A DNA stretch of 64,000 bases from Chitinophagaceae bacterium (lineage in GTDB: Bacteria; Bacteroidota; Bacteroidia; Chitinophagales; Chitinophagaceae), in the NCBI GenBank assembly GCA_027486835.1, contig JAIXOJ010000023.1, positions 1 to 64,000 on the forward strand, given 5' to 3'. Under the pieces are notes generated by a model that saw nothing but the letters and a program-made list of their open reading frames with translations, did no database searches and was not told the origin of the DNA. Positions 44,808 to 54,309 of this stretch are shown one piece after another. How positions within the stretch are numbered: position 1 is the stretch's first letter; each line of letters starts with the position of its first letter. A program made the position numbers and the translations under genes.

Positions 44808-47483
44808 ATGGAGTTAAGTAAAAATTTTGAACCAAACGCAATAGAAAACAAATGGTATGCCCACTGGATAGAAAAGGGATACTTTGCCAGTACACCTGAT
44901 GAAAGAGAACCTTATACTGTAGTGATTCCACCTCCAAATGTGACTGGTGTATTGCACATGGGGCATTGCCTTAACAATTCTATTCAAGATATATTAATTA
45001 GGCGGGCAAGAATGGAGGGTAAAAACGCTTGTTGGGTGCCTGGAACAGACCACGCTTCTATTGCTACTGAGGCTAAGGTGGTGGCTATGTTGCGGGAGCG
45101 GGGTATTGCCAAATCTAGTTTGAGCCGTGCTGAATTTCTGGCTTATGCCTGGGAATGGAAGGAAAAATATGGCGGTATCATTTTGCAGCAACTAAAAAAG
45201 ATGGGCTGCAGTCTAGATTGGGATCGTACTTCTTTTACCATGGATCCTGATTATTACCAGTCTGTCATCCATGTTTTTGTTGACTTACATGCCAAGGGCC
45301 TTATTTACAGGGGCAAACGCATGATTAATTGGGATGTGAAAGCCAAAACGGCTTTGAGTGACGAAGAAGTTATTCGAAAGGAAACTAGGCAGCAACTGGT
45401 TCATTTGGTGTATAAACTTACAGATGAATCAGGAAATCCTTTACCCGCCATTGCACCAACTGGTGATGAAAATGAAATAATCAAACGTACGGATGCCATT
45501 ATCGTGGCAACCGTGAGACCTGAAACCATCATGGGCGACACCGCTATTTGCGTGCATCCCAACGATGAAAGGTACCAACATTTACATGGAAAGTTTGCCA
45601 TTGTGCCATTGGTAAACAGACGCATACCAATTATTACTGACGAGTATGTAACGATGGATTTTGGAACAGGTGCCTTGAAAGTAACCCCAGCCCATGATAT
45701 AAATGACTATCAGCTTGGCCAAAAACACCAACTTCCAGTGATTGACGTACTGAACGATGACGGCACCATAAGCGAGGAAGCTGGCTTGTTAGTAGGGGAA
45801 GATCGTTTTGCTGCTCGTAAAAAAATCATAGCCATGCTACAAGAAGCTGAATTGGTAGAGGCATTGGAGGAATATACCAGCGAAGTGGGCTATAGCGAAA
45901 GAACGGATGTGGTGGTGGAGCCGAGGCTGAGTTTGCAATGGTGGGTTAGTATGCAAAAAATTAGCGAGCCTGCATTGAAAGACGTAATGGAGGATGCCAT
46001 TAAATTTTATCCGCCAAAATTTAGGAATTTGTATCGGCATTGGATGGAAAACATCAAGGATTGGTGTATTAGCCGCCAATTGTGGTGGGGGCATCAAATA
46101 CCAGCTTGGTACGATGCTGCTGGCAATGTGTATGTGGCTAAGGATGTCGAAGCTGCGTTGGCCTTGGCACGCGAAAAACACCCTTCGATTACTTTGGCTG
46201 ACTTAACGCAGGATGAGGATTGCTTGGACACTTGGTTTTCTAGTTGGCTTTGGCCTTTTGAAGTGTTCAAAGGCTTAAGCAATCCAAATAATGCTGATAT
46301 TAACTACTACTACCCTACTGCTACCTTGGTTACCGCACCCGAAATCATTTTCTTTTGGGTGGCCAGAATGATAATGGCGGGTGAAGAATACATGCAGCAA
46401 AAGCCATTTCAGCAGGTATATTTCACGGGTATTGTGCGGGATAAACTGGGTAGAAAAATGAGCAAAAGCCTTGGTAATTCACCTGATTTATTGGCTTTAA
46501 TTGACCAATATGGTGCAGATGCGGTGAGGTTTGGTATTATGATTTCGTCCCCTGCGGGTAATGATATATTGTTTGACGAAAGTGCGTTGGAGCAAGGCCG
46601 TAACTTCAATAACAAAATTTGGAATGCGCTGAAGTTGTTAAAAATGTGGGAAGGCCGCGTAGGCGAAACTGCCGAAGATGGCAATGCCGCTTTTGCAACT
46701 AATTGGTTTAAGCAAAGACTCCATGAGGTGAAGGCAGAAGTGAATGTGTTATTGCAGCAGTTTAAGCTAAGCGAGGCACTCAAAACCATTTATTCGCTCA
46801 TTTGGGATGATTTCTGTAGCTGGTATTTGGAATGGGCTAAGCCTGGTTTTGAGCAACCCATACATCCTGCTGTTTACCAAAGCACGGTTGAATTTTTTGA
46901 AGAACTGATGCAGTTGATTCATCCGTTTATGCCGTTTATTTCTGAGGAAATTTATCATTTGCTTCGCCCACAAACAACGGATTTGTGCATCAAATTACTA
47001 TCTGAAACATTGCCAGTGGATAAACAGGTGTTGGCACAAGGCGAGTTGTTAAAAAAAGTTATCTCTGCGTTAAGAGATGCGCGTAACAAAAATCAAATTA
47101 AGCCTAAGGAGTCGATACAACTACACATTCAAACGGAGGATTTGGAACAGTATCAAGCCATTGCTACCATTTTGAGTAAACAGATTAATGCTGCATCCAT
47201 TGCTTACACGCAACAAACCATTCCTAACACAATTGTGGTGGCTGTTGAGCGGGATAAATTTTACATAGAGAGTGAAAAAGCATTGGACACCGAGTTGCTA
47301 AAACAAGAATTATTGAAAGATTTGGCACACCAACAAGGATTTTTGGCATCGGTAATGAAAAAATTGTCAAACGAAAAGTTTGTGCAAAATGCTCGACCTG
47401 AGGTGCTGGCTTTGGAACAAAAGAAACAGGCTGACGCCCTTGCTCGAATAAAAACTATTGAAGAGAGTTTGGCGAATATTTAG
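44808..47483 (+). CDS. valS: Valyl-tRNA synthetase
   Basis: About 891 residues. MELSKNFEPNAIENKWYAHW is the usual family start; an ATG seven codons upstream (44787) is possible. Class I motifs HMGHCLNN (HIGH) and KMSKSLGNS (KMSKS) are present, with an editing domain (VRPETIMGDTAICVHP) between them, the CISRQLWWGHQIP core and a C-terminal coiled-coil arm (NEKFVQNARPEVLALEQKK). It charges tRNA-Val in the cytosol. Confidence 0.96.
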   Translation: MELSKNFEPNAIENKWYAHWIEKGYFASTPDEREPYTVVIPPPNVTGVLHMGHCLNNSIQDILIRRARMEGKNACWVPGTDHASIATEAKVVAMLRERGIAKSSLSRAEFLAYAWEWKEKYGGIILQQLKKMGCSLDWDRTSFTMDPDYYQSVIHVFVDLHAKGLIYRGKRMINWDVKAKTALSDEEVIRKETRQQLVHLVYKLTDESGNPLPAIAPTGDENEIIKRTDAIIVATVRPETIMGDTAICVHPNDERYQHLHGKFAIVPLVNRRIPIITDEYVTMDFGTGALKVTPAHDINDYQLGQKHQLPVIDVLNDDGTISEEAGLLVGEDRFAARKKIIAMLQEAELVEALEEYTSEVGYSERTDVVVEPRLSLQWWVSMQKISEPALKDVMEDAIKFYPPKFRNLYRHWMENIKDWCISRQLWWGHQIPAWYDAAGNVYVAKDVEAALALAREKHPSITLADLTQDEDCLDTWFSSWLWPFEVFKGLSNPNNADINYYYPTATLVTAPEIIFFWVARMIMAGEEYMQQKPFQQVYFTGIVRDKLGRKMSKSLGNSPDLLALIDQYGADAVRFGIMISSPAGNDILFDESALEQGRNFNNKIWNALKLLKMWEGRVGETAEDGNAAFATNWFKQRLHEVKAEVNVLLQQFKLSEALKTIYSLIWDDFCSWYLEWAKPGFEQPIHPAVYQSTVEFFEELMQLIHPFMPFISEEIYHLLRPQTTDLCIKLLSETLPVDKQVLAQGELLKKVISALRDARNKNQIKPKESIQLHIQTEDLEQYQAIATILSKQINAASIAYTQQTIPNTIVVAVERDKFYIESEKALDTELLKQELLKDLAHQQGFLASVMKKLSNEKFVQNARPEVLALEQKKQADALARIKTIEESLANI

Positions 47484-47484
47484 G

Positions 47485-47537
47485 GTTAGTTGTTAGTTGT
47501 TAGTTGTTAGTTGTTAGTTGTTGTTGTTAGTTGTTAG
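47485..47537 (+). repeat. TTAGTTG microsatellite
   Basis: About seven copies of the heptamer TTAGTTG, interrupted once by TTGTTG, directly follow valS. A copy-number-variable, slippage-prone tract with no evident coding role. Confidence 0.85.
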
Positions 47538-47623
47538 AGGATATGGGTATTAATCTGTTTTGTTTTTCTCTTCGCTTATCTTAAAATAAATCCTTTTATG
47601 GCTATAGCTTTAGACAAAATATT

Positions 47624-48214
47624 ATGAAACAAAGATTATTGATTGTTCTTTTGTTGTTAGTAGGATGTATGGCCGTGAATGCTCAACCAATCGAAGTTAA
47701 TTGGCTGAATGACCTGAACCCTTCACCTCCCAATGGAACGTTTTGGCCTTCTGTAACAAAATCTGTGTACCCGCTTTCCGTAGGCATACCGATGGGCATA
47801 CTTGCACTTGGGTATGCGCAACACAATGCCGTGCAACAAAGAAAAGGATGGAACCTTATGGGGGCTTTGGCAGTGAATGTAATGGTGTCACAAACCATAA
47901 AATATACGGTTAATAGAAATCGGCCTTATACGGAATATCCTTTAATCATAACTCCGTATGATAATAAGGAAACCAACAAATCTTTTCCCTCTGGGCATAC
48001 CTCTTCTGCCTTTGCATTGGCAGCCTCGTTGAGTATTGAATTTCCTAAATGGTATGTGGCTGTGCCTGCTTATGCTTACGCTGCATCAGTGGGTTATTCC
48101 AGACTGTACCTAGGTGAACATTATCCTTCTGATGTATTAGCAGGTGCAGCAGTTGGTATAGGTAGCGCTTATTTAAGCCATTGGCTCGGCAAAAAATTAT
48201 TTCCCAAAAAATGA
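47624..48214 (+). CDS. PAP2 family phosphatase
   Basis: A 196-residue membrane phosphatase. A signal peptide (MKQRLLIVLLLLVGCMAVNAQ) precedes the three PAP2 motifs: KYTVNRNRP, SFPSGHTSSAFA and SYSRLYLGEHYPSDVLAG, giving the vanadium-peroxidase-type active site. It probably dephosphorylates a lipid pyrophosphate or phosphatidate. It overlaps the GNAT gene by ATGA. Confidence 0.92.
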   Translation: MKQRLLIVLLLLVGCMAVNAQPIEVNWLNDLNPSPPNGTFWPSVTKSVYPLSVGIPMGILALGYAQHNAVQQRKGWNLMGALAVNVMVSQTIKYTVNRNRPYTEYPLIITPYDNKETNKSFPSGHTSSAFALAASLSIEFPKWYVAVPAYAYAASVGYSRLYLGEHYPSDVLAGAAVGIGSAYLSHWLGKKLFPKK

Positions 48215-48729
48215 GTAATCTTTCTACATCAAAAATAGCATTGGTGGTTCGCCAAGCGATTGTGGATGATATTCCCACCATTCAAGCCATAGCTCGTGAA
48301 ACATGGCCAATTACTTATGCAAATATTATTTCGTCGGAGCAAATAGAATACATGCTAAACTGGATGTACTCCGATGAAGCTTTGTCCGAACAAATGTTTA
48401 GTGGTAATCCATTCTTTTTAGCAGAGAAAGATGGAGACGCTTTGGGTTTTACCTCTTTTGGGAGTAGAAGCAATGGCATTTATCGATTGAACAAACTGTA
48501 TGTTTTGCCAACGGCCCAAGCAACGGGTGCAGGAAAACTGCTGCTGCAAACAGTGGTGAATAAAGTGATTGAGGCTAATGGAAAGGAACTACAACTACAA
48601 GTAAACAGGCATAACAAGGCTGTAGGGTTTTACCAAAAAATGGGTTTTGACATCATCGAATCTTTTGACTTTGATATTGGCAATGGCTTTTTTATGGAAG
48701 ATCATTTGATGTCGCTTGTTTTGAACTAA
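48211..48729 (+). CDS. GNAT family N-acetyltransferase
   Basis: A 172-residue GNAT protein, with the start at ATG overlapping the PAP2 stop by 4 bp. Features are VRQAIVDDIPTIQAIARETW (motif C region), LNKLYVLPTAQATGAGKLLLQTV (acetyl-CoA binding, Q/RxxGxG/A-like) and LQVNRHNKAVGFYQKMGF. The acceptor substrate is unknown. Translational coupling with the phosphatase suggests a shared process. Confidence 0.88.
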   Translation: MSNLSTSKIALVVRQAIVDDIPTIQAIARETWPITYANIISSEQIEYMLNWMYSDEALSEQMFSGNPFFLAEKDGDALGFTSFGSRSNGIYRLNKLYVLPTAQATGAGKLLLQTVVNKVIEANGKELQLQVNRHNKAVGFYQKMGFDIIESFDFDIGNGFFMEDHLMSLVLN

Positions 48730-48786
48730 CCCCAAATTAGCTCTAAACGCTCACAAAAAATTAATTTGTTTGATTTTAAAGCGAAA

Positions 48787-48822
48787 CAACCTTAATCGGT
48801 GTTTGAACCCCTATTAAGGTTG
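48787..48822. repeat. Dispersed palindrome, family TTTGAAAC, copy 3
   Basis: Perfect 10-bp arms CAACCTTAAT (48787-48796) and ATTAAGGTTG (48813-48822) with a loop containing GTGTTTGAACCCC. It lies in the 324-bp gap between the GNAT and GH3 genes, which holds nothing else recognisable. Confidence 0.65.
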
Positions 48823-49053
48823 TGGTAACTACCAAACTTCTTTTCCTATCGGCCAATAAGTAATATTCGCCATAATTGATGGAGGAATCTATCTCTCCCG
48901 TGGCTTTTAATTAAAAATATTAACAGCGGTTTATTTGGGATTTACACCTAATCCTTTAATCTAATCTTCATATACAAAAGCAACATTTCTTACTAATAGA
49001 GTCCGTGTTTTTGTATAACTAATCAAAATAAATAACCCCTAACCTGCAATTCC

Positions 49054-51408
49054 TTATTTCACCACTTCCAATTTAATACTTTGATTGTTTACAGAAGAAC
49101 TTCCAAGCATTAGGGTGAAAGTGCCTTCTTCTACAATTTTTTGCATAGACAAATTATAAAAAGCCAATTTTTCTGGAGTTATGGTAAATGAAACTGTCTT
49201 TTTTTCATTGGGCTGTAAACTAATTCGCGTAAAATCTTTTAATTCTTTAACGGGTCGGGTAAGAGAACTGTAGTCATCTCTAATGTAGCATTGCACCACT
49301 TCATCACCAGCTTTACTTCCAGTATTGGTAACATCTATACTTACTGTGGTATTCTCACCATTTTTAATGGAACGATTGTTCAGTTTCAAATTAGAATAGC
49401 TAAATGTGGTATAACTCAATCCATGCCCAAAAGGATATAATGGACTGCTTTCATCAAAGGCATAGCTTCTTAGCTTGGAGGATGGTTTGTGGTTGTAGTA
49501 AATAGGCAAATGCGCTGCCGACCTTGCAATGGAAATAGGTAATTTGCCACTAGGGTTTACATCACCGAAAATAATGTTGGCAATGGCCGTACCACCTTCT
49601 TGCCCTAAATACCAGGCTTGTAAAATAGAACCCACTTGTTCATCTAATTTTTTGAATGACAAAGGAGGGCCGCTGTTTACGATGGCAACTATTGGTTTGC
49701 CTAAAGCTTTTAAGGCATCTATCAAATCGTTTTGTTCGCCCATTAATTCTAAGTTGCTCAAATCGCCATGGTGTTTTTTTGACCAAGCTTCTCTGGAAAG
49801 TGCTTCGTTGCCACCTACAAATAATAGAATGAGGTCGGATTGCGTTGCCGTTTTTACTGCTTCTGCAATTCTTTTTTGGTTTTCTGCTGGGCTAGACAAT
49901 TCTACATCGTCGGTAAACCAATTACCCTTGTCTGTTATTCTACAACCTTCTGCATAAAGCACATCTACTTGCTTACCCACTTTTGCTTTGATTGCTTCTA
50001 GTGGAGTGATGCAGACTTTGGGTTCATCGCTATAACCACCAAGAATACAACGGTTGGCATTAGGGCCAACCACGGCTATCTTTTTATACTGAGCTATATT
50101 GATGGGCAATAAATTGTTATTGTTTTTAAGCAAAACGATGGCTTCTTCTGCGGCTCGCTGGGCAAGTTTTCTATTGGCGGCACAACCTACAAAAGCCTCT
50201 GCCTCTTTAGGGTTGGTGTAAGGATTATCAAACAAACCAAGATTAAACTTGATGGTAAGAATCCTAGAAACGGTTTCGTCCAACACCGAAATAGGCAATT
50301 TGCCATTCGTAATCAATGATGCCAGAGTGTTGTATCCAAATGGATAAGGTGTTTCTACATCTACACCAGCATTGAGGGCAAGCAAGGCCGCTTCAATACT
50401 GTCTTTAGCAACTGAATGTACATCCTTCAAATCAGAAATGCCCCCATAATCCGAAGTGACAATACCCTTGAAGCCCCACTCTTTTCTAAGCAAATCAGTC
50501 AACAACCATTTGTTGGCATGGGCAGGTACCCCACTTAATTCATTATAGCAAGGCATGATGCTTAATGCGCCAGCTTTTACACAGGCTTCAAAAGGAGGAA
50601 AAAATGTTTCTCTTAGGGTTCTTTCGTCATAAAAAGCTGGTCCGATATTGCAACCATTCTCGGGTTGACCATGCACACCAAAGTGTTTAAGGGTGGTCAT
50701 CACATGGTTTTTATCAATCTTTTCGCTACTATTTCCTTGATAAGCTTTTATTTCTGCAAGTGCCATTCTAGAAACATGATAGGGGTCTTCACCCAAAGTT
50801 TCTTCTGTACGCCCCCAACGAGGGTCTCTGCCCAAATCAACCACAGGAGCCAACACTTGCTGTGCACCTCTAAGGCGTACTTCTTTGGCAATAGCCGTAT
50901 AGCATTCTGACAATAAAGCTTCGTCCCAGGTAGCACCCATACCCAAATGACTTGGAAAAACAGTGGCATACATTGCTTGATTGCCATGCAGGGATTCTTC
51001 ATGAAACATCACGGGAATACCCAATCTAGTTTTTTCAATAAAGAAATGTTGAATACTGTTGCTCAACTCTGCTGTTTCTCTTGGGTTAAGGTGCTTAGTT
51101 ATGTATTCATCACCAATGGTTTCGTTGGGTCTAGCCACTTGACCAAGGCCATTAGGAAAGTTTTTAGCCGCCAAAGAATCCACTAACAAACCCTTATTAT
51201 TAATCATCAGCTTTTTTTTCTGCGACCAAATGCATTGGGTTTGCGCCATTTTTTCTTCTAAGGTCATTCGACTAATTAGGTCTTTAACCCTTTCTGCTGT
51301 TGGTAATGACGCATTCTTGTAAGGTGCTTGGGCAATACTGCTTAAACAAACAAATAATACTACAATTGAACTAACCAATTTTTGATGGAATCTTGGGTAA
51401 CAAGTCAT
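49054..51408 (-). CDS. Glycoside hydrolase family 3 protein (beta-glucosidase-like)
   Basis: A 784-residue exported GH3 enzyme. The signal peptide is followed by the (beta/alpha)8 domain with GATWDEALLSECY, LAPVVDLGRDPRWGRTEETLGEDPY, and the nucleophile Asp320 in IVTSDYGG. The alpha/beta sandwich domain has IAVVGPNANRCILGGYS, and a C-terminal fibronectin III-like domain has VDVTNTGSKAGDEVVQCYI-type sequence. It releases beta-linked sugars (glucose or xylose). Single gene. Confidence 0.93.
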   Translation of the reverse strand: MTCYPRFHQKLVSSIVVLFVCLSSIAQAPYKNASLPTAERVKDLISRMTLEEKMAQTQCIWSQKKKLMINNKGLLVDSLAAKNFPNGLGQVARPNETIGDEYITKHLNPRETAELSNSIQHFFIEKTRLGIPVMFHEESLHGNQAMYATVFPSHLGMGATWDEALLSECYTAIAKEVRLRGAQQVLAPVVDLGRDPRWGRTEETLGEDPYHVSRMALAEIKAYQGNSSEKIDKNHVMTTLKHFGVHGQPENGCNIGPAFYDERTLRETFFPPFEACVKAGALSIMPCYNELSGVPAHANKWLLTDLLRKEWGFKGIVTSDYGGISDLKDVHSVAKDSIEAALLALNAGVDVETPYPFGYNTLASLITNGKLPISVLDETVSRILTIKFNLGLFDNPYTNPKEAEAFVGCAANRKLAQRAAEEAIVLLKNNNNLLPINIAQYKKIAVVGPNANRCILGGYSDEPKVCITPLEAIKAKVGKQVDVLYAEGCRITDKGNWFTDDVELSSPAENQKRIAEAVKTATQSDLILLFVGGNEALSREAWSKKHHGDLSNLELMGEQNDLIDALKALGKPIVAIVNSGPPLSFKKLDEQVGSILQAWYLGQEGGTAIANIIFGDVNPSGKLPISIARSAAHLPIYYNHKPSSKLRSYAFDESSPLYPFGHGLSYTTFSYSNLKLNNRSIKNGENTTVSIDVTNTGSKAGDEVVQCYIRDDYSSLTRPVKELKDFTRISLQPNEKKTVSFTITPEKLAFYNLSMQKIVEEGTFTLMLGSSSVNNQSIKLEVVK

Positions 51409-51508
51409 AAGTAATGAAGAAAAGTTAAAAGTAAACCACTTAAATAAACCTCAAATGTATATGCTCACTTAAAAAATGATGATGTTATTTTATCGCTGGT
51501 ATTTAATA

Positions 51509-52342
51509 CTAAAGATTTTCAATTTCCGCTCTGGATAAGCCTGTTGATGAAATGATAATGTCTATTGCTACACCACTTTTCTTTAATGCAGATGCTATTT
51601 CCATATTTCTTCTTATCTCACCTCTTATCTCACCTCTTTTTTCTGCTAACTCTAGTTTCCCCCTTTCATCTCCTTCTTTCATAGAAGCACGCTCATATTC
51701 CTCCAGCTCGGCTTTGGTCCAATTTTGTTTGCTGGCTTGTTCATAAGCCTCTTTTAAACCTGGGTCAATTACATTTTCAGGAATCACAGTGAGGTTTTCA
51801 GCATTTTTGATAAAGTAAGTCCATTGGTCTATGTTGGTTTCTAGTTGATCAATGGTTTTGGTGAATTTGGGTAGCTCTATAAAATTGAATTCAACATCCT
51901 TGATTACTTGTTCATTGGTTTTTACATCTAATACTTTATGACGACTGAAATATTGTTTACTCACCCCAATCTCAAACTCTAAGATGCCGATGAAGTAAAC
52001 TGGTTTCAAATATTTGTAGTCCGCCCCTTTGCTTATTTGGGTTACATAGCTCTGCGAGGTATAGTATAAGATGCGCTTGTGAAAGAAATGATAGGCTGAT
52101 ACTTGCATCTCTACAAGGAAAATATTCCCCTTTTCGTCCTGCGCTTTTACATCGATGATGGTGGATTTGCCATCATTTAAAATACCTAATTGAAACGGAT
52201 TGGCAATGGTTACGTCTATAATTCGTTCCTCCTCGGGCAAATTAATAACTGCATTGAGGAATGAAATCAACGATTTCTTCTTGCTTTCATTGCCAAATAT
52301 TTTTCGGAATGCAATGTCGTTGGTGATGTCTACGAATGTCAT
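51509..52342 (-). CDS. Rpn family PD-(D/E)XK nuclease / putative transposase, copy 1
   Basis: A 277-residue Rpn/PDDEXK_2 protein beginning MTFVDITNDIAFRKIFGNE. The nuclease core is STIIDVKAQDEKGNIFLVEMQV (Asp, Glu, Gln). The C-terminal tail has ELAEKRGEIRGEIRRN, a short internal repeat, and ends in SSTGLSRAEIENL. The first about 220 residues are almost identical to the next gene upstream (52383-53204), so this is a tandem duplication. The family cuts DNA and promotes recombination. Confidence 0.88.
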   Translation of the reverse strand: MTFVDITNDIAFRKIFGNESKKKSLISFLNAVINLPEEERIIDVTIANPFQLGILNDGKSTIIDVKAQDEKGNIFLVEMQVSAYHFFHKRILYYTSQSYVTQISKGADYKYLKPVYFIGILEFEIGVSKQYFSRHKVLDVKTNEQVIKDVEFNFIELPKFTKTIDQLETNIDQWTYFIKNAENLTVIPENVIDPGLKEAYEQASKQNWTKAELEEYERASMKEGDERGKLELAEKRGEIRGEIRRNMEIASALKKSGVAIDIIISSTGLSRAEIENL

Positions 52343-52382
52343 GGGGAAAATTTAATTGAGATACTTACAAAATATTTTGGCA

Positions 52383-53204
52383 TTATAGTTTTTCAATCAC
52401 TTCTCTTGACAAGCCTGTTGATTTCATTATTATTTCTACTGAAACACCATTTTGCTTGAAAGCTGTTGCAATTTCAAGACTTGTTTCAATCTTCGCTTTA
52501 CTCAAAGCAAGCTCCATTCTCCCCCTTTCATCTCCCTCTTTTATAGATGCACGTTCATATTCCTCTAGTTCGGCTTTGGTCCAATTTTGTTTGCTGGCTT
52601 GTTCATAAGCCTCTTTTAAACCTGGGTCAATTACATTTTCAGGAATCACGGTGAGGTTTTCGGCATTTTTGATAAAGTAAGTCCATTGGTCTATGTTGGT
52701 TTCTAGTTGATCAATGGTTTTGGTGAATTTGGGTAGCTCTATAAAATTGAATTCCACATCCTTAATCACTTGTTCATTGGTTTTTACATCTAATACTTTA
52801 TGACGACTGAAATAGTGCTTACTTACCCCTATCTCAAACTCTAAGATGCCGATGAAGTAAACTGGTTTCAACAATTTGTAGTCTGCCCCTTTGCTTATTT
52901 GGGTTACATAGCTATGCGAGGTATAATACAAGAGGCGTTTGTGGAAGAAATTGTATTCAGCCACTTGCATCTCTACAATGAAAATATTGCCTTTCTCGTC
53001 CTGCGCTTTAACATCGATGATGGTGGATTTGCCATCGTTTAAAATGCCTAACTGAAACGGATTGGTAATGGTTACGTCTATAATTTGTTCCTCCTCGGGC
53101 AAATTAATAACTGCATTGAGGAATGAAATCAACGATTTTTTCTTGCTTTCATTGCCAAAGATTTTTCGGAATGCAATGTCGTTGGTGATGTCTACGAATG
53201 TCAT
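52383..53204 (-). CDS. Rpn family PD-(D/E)XK nuclease / putative transposase, copy 2
   Basis: A 273-residue paralogue of the gene at 51509-52342, differing at about a dozen positions over the first 220 residues and diverging afterwards (ALSKAKIETSLEIATAFKQNG instead of the RGEIRGEIR tail). The nuclease core STIIDVKAQDEKGNIFIVEMQV is intact. The short 5' flank (ATGTCTACGAATGTCATGGG on the plus strand) is also duplicated. Confidence 0.88.
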   Translation of the reverse strand: MTFVDITNDIAFRKIFGNESKKKSLISFLNAVINLPEEEQIIDVTITNPFQLGILNDGKSTIIDVKAQDEKGNIFIVEMQVAEYNFFHKRLLYYTSHSYVTQISKGADYKLLKPVYFIGILEFEIGVSKHYFSRHKVLDVKTNEQVIKDVEFNFIELPKFTKTIDQLETNIDQWTYFIKNAENLTVIPENVIDPGLKEAYEQASKQNWTKAELEEYERASIKEGDERGRMELALSKAKIETSLEIATAFKQNGVSVEIIMKSTGLSREVIEKL

Positions 53205-53437
53205 GGGGAAAATTTAGTTTGATTTGGACTGACTTGTACTTATATAAAAATCTTGTTCCTCGATTTGCAAATAAAATAATTTAACCCTAAAAATTTAGAC
53301 TTTTCCAGAGTTATTATCAAGTACCTAGAAAGCATTCATTACTAATTGATTTTTTATTCTTAATCATAGTTTACCTATCAATCGTTTAATTGGTTAGCCA
53401 ATAGCGAAGCAGAACCGCTTAAAAAGGTAAATGGACA

Positions 53438-53455
53438 AACGAGATACTTTCGCTA
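53438..53455. repeat. Short repeat flanking the lipoprotein pair, copy 1
   Basis: AACGAGATACTTTCGCTA. The same AACGAGATAC and CTTTCGCTA blocks occur at 55129-55161, separated there by a small hairpin. The two copies bracket the two lipoprotein genes. Confidence 0.45.
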
Positions 53456-53499
53456 ATCTGGTACACGAGTAAAAACAGGTTAACATACTTCAAAGGATA

Positions 53500-53961
53500 T
53501 CATTTACAATTAGTTGCTGTTAAAGTATCCCCTTTGAAGGTAATCTTGTTTTTATCAACAAACTTTCCGTGCGTGTATGAGGAGTCATATGTATAATTTG
53601 ACGTACCCCACATATCATTGGTTAGGATGTAGGAATTATTCTTTTGTAGCATTGCCATTTCACAAAAAGATTCTTGGCCTTCTTGCGTTGATTGATACAT
53701 TGCAAATAGGGTATCACCACTCCGTTTAATGTTATATAAGGTACCTATTTGGCCGTCTTTCTCGTAGGGTAGATAGTTTAAAATGCCTGTTAGCACATTG
53801 TTGCTGTCTTTCAGTTGCAGCCATACGGTATCTTGATTAAAAGCTGATACATAGCAGGAGGTTGTTACTTGATGCTCGTTTTTGCGATCGTCTTTTTTGT
53901 TGGCTTCGTTCTGGCAACTGCATAAAATCATCACCCATGTAACAATGATAAAATACTTCAT
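53500..53961 (-). CDS. Small unknown lipoprotein
   Basis: A 153-residue protein with a lipobox-type signal, MKYFIIVTWVMILCSCQ. The mature part is polar and beta-rich (SCYVSAFNQDTVWLQLKDSNNVLTG...). Contains about two conserved-looking segments but no family I recognise. It lies between the Rpn pair and a GC-richer attC-like segment. Confidence 0.65.
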   Translation of the reverse strand: MKYFIIVTWVMILCSCQNEANKKDDRKNEHQVTTSCYVSAFNQDTVWLQLKDSNNVLTGILNYLPYEKDGQIGTLYNIKRSGDTLFAMYQSTQEGQESFCEMAMLQKNNSYILTNDMWGTSNYTYDSSYTHGKFVDKNKITFKGDTLTATNCK

Positions 53962-54109
53962 TTCTTTTCTAGTTCTTGTGTTACAAACTTACTAGTATTT
54001 TGAAATGAACTGTATCTATCCTTTTAAGCTGAGGGTAACAATTGTATAAGTTGCTCTTTAGTTGTGTATGTAATCTCGCTTTTTTTCTTGTTAGGGTATC
54101 ATCTTAGCG

Positions 54110-54300
54110 AAGCCACACGCGGCACGCGTGCGGGAGCAGCGAGTTAAATTGACGTGCGCCAGCGGAGAAAAAGCGGATTTCGAAGCACTAAACTGCCTGG
54201 CAGCACTGAACTTGAAACGAAGTACAAAGCTTCATTTAAGCACTGAACTCGTTTTTTTGCCAAACGCCTGTTAGTTGCTGGCATATTTCCATATTGTGTA
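54110..54300. other. GC-richer attC-like segment
   Basis: This segment is distinctly richer in GC and in short inverted and direct repeats than its flanks. On the minus strand it reads GCCAGCAACTAACAGGCG, then two copies of AGTTCAGTGCT 38 bp apart, a third TTTAGTGCTTCG, and GCGCACGTCAATTTAACTCG. Ends of the CAACTAAC / GTTAGTTG type resemble recombination sites of gene cassettes. It follows the 3' end of the lipoprotein gene at 54310-55077. This is an inference, not a recognised attC. Confidence 0.4.
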
Positions 54301-54309
54301 TTTGTCATT

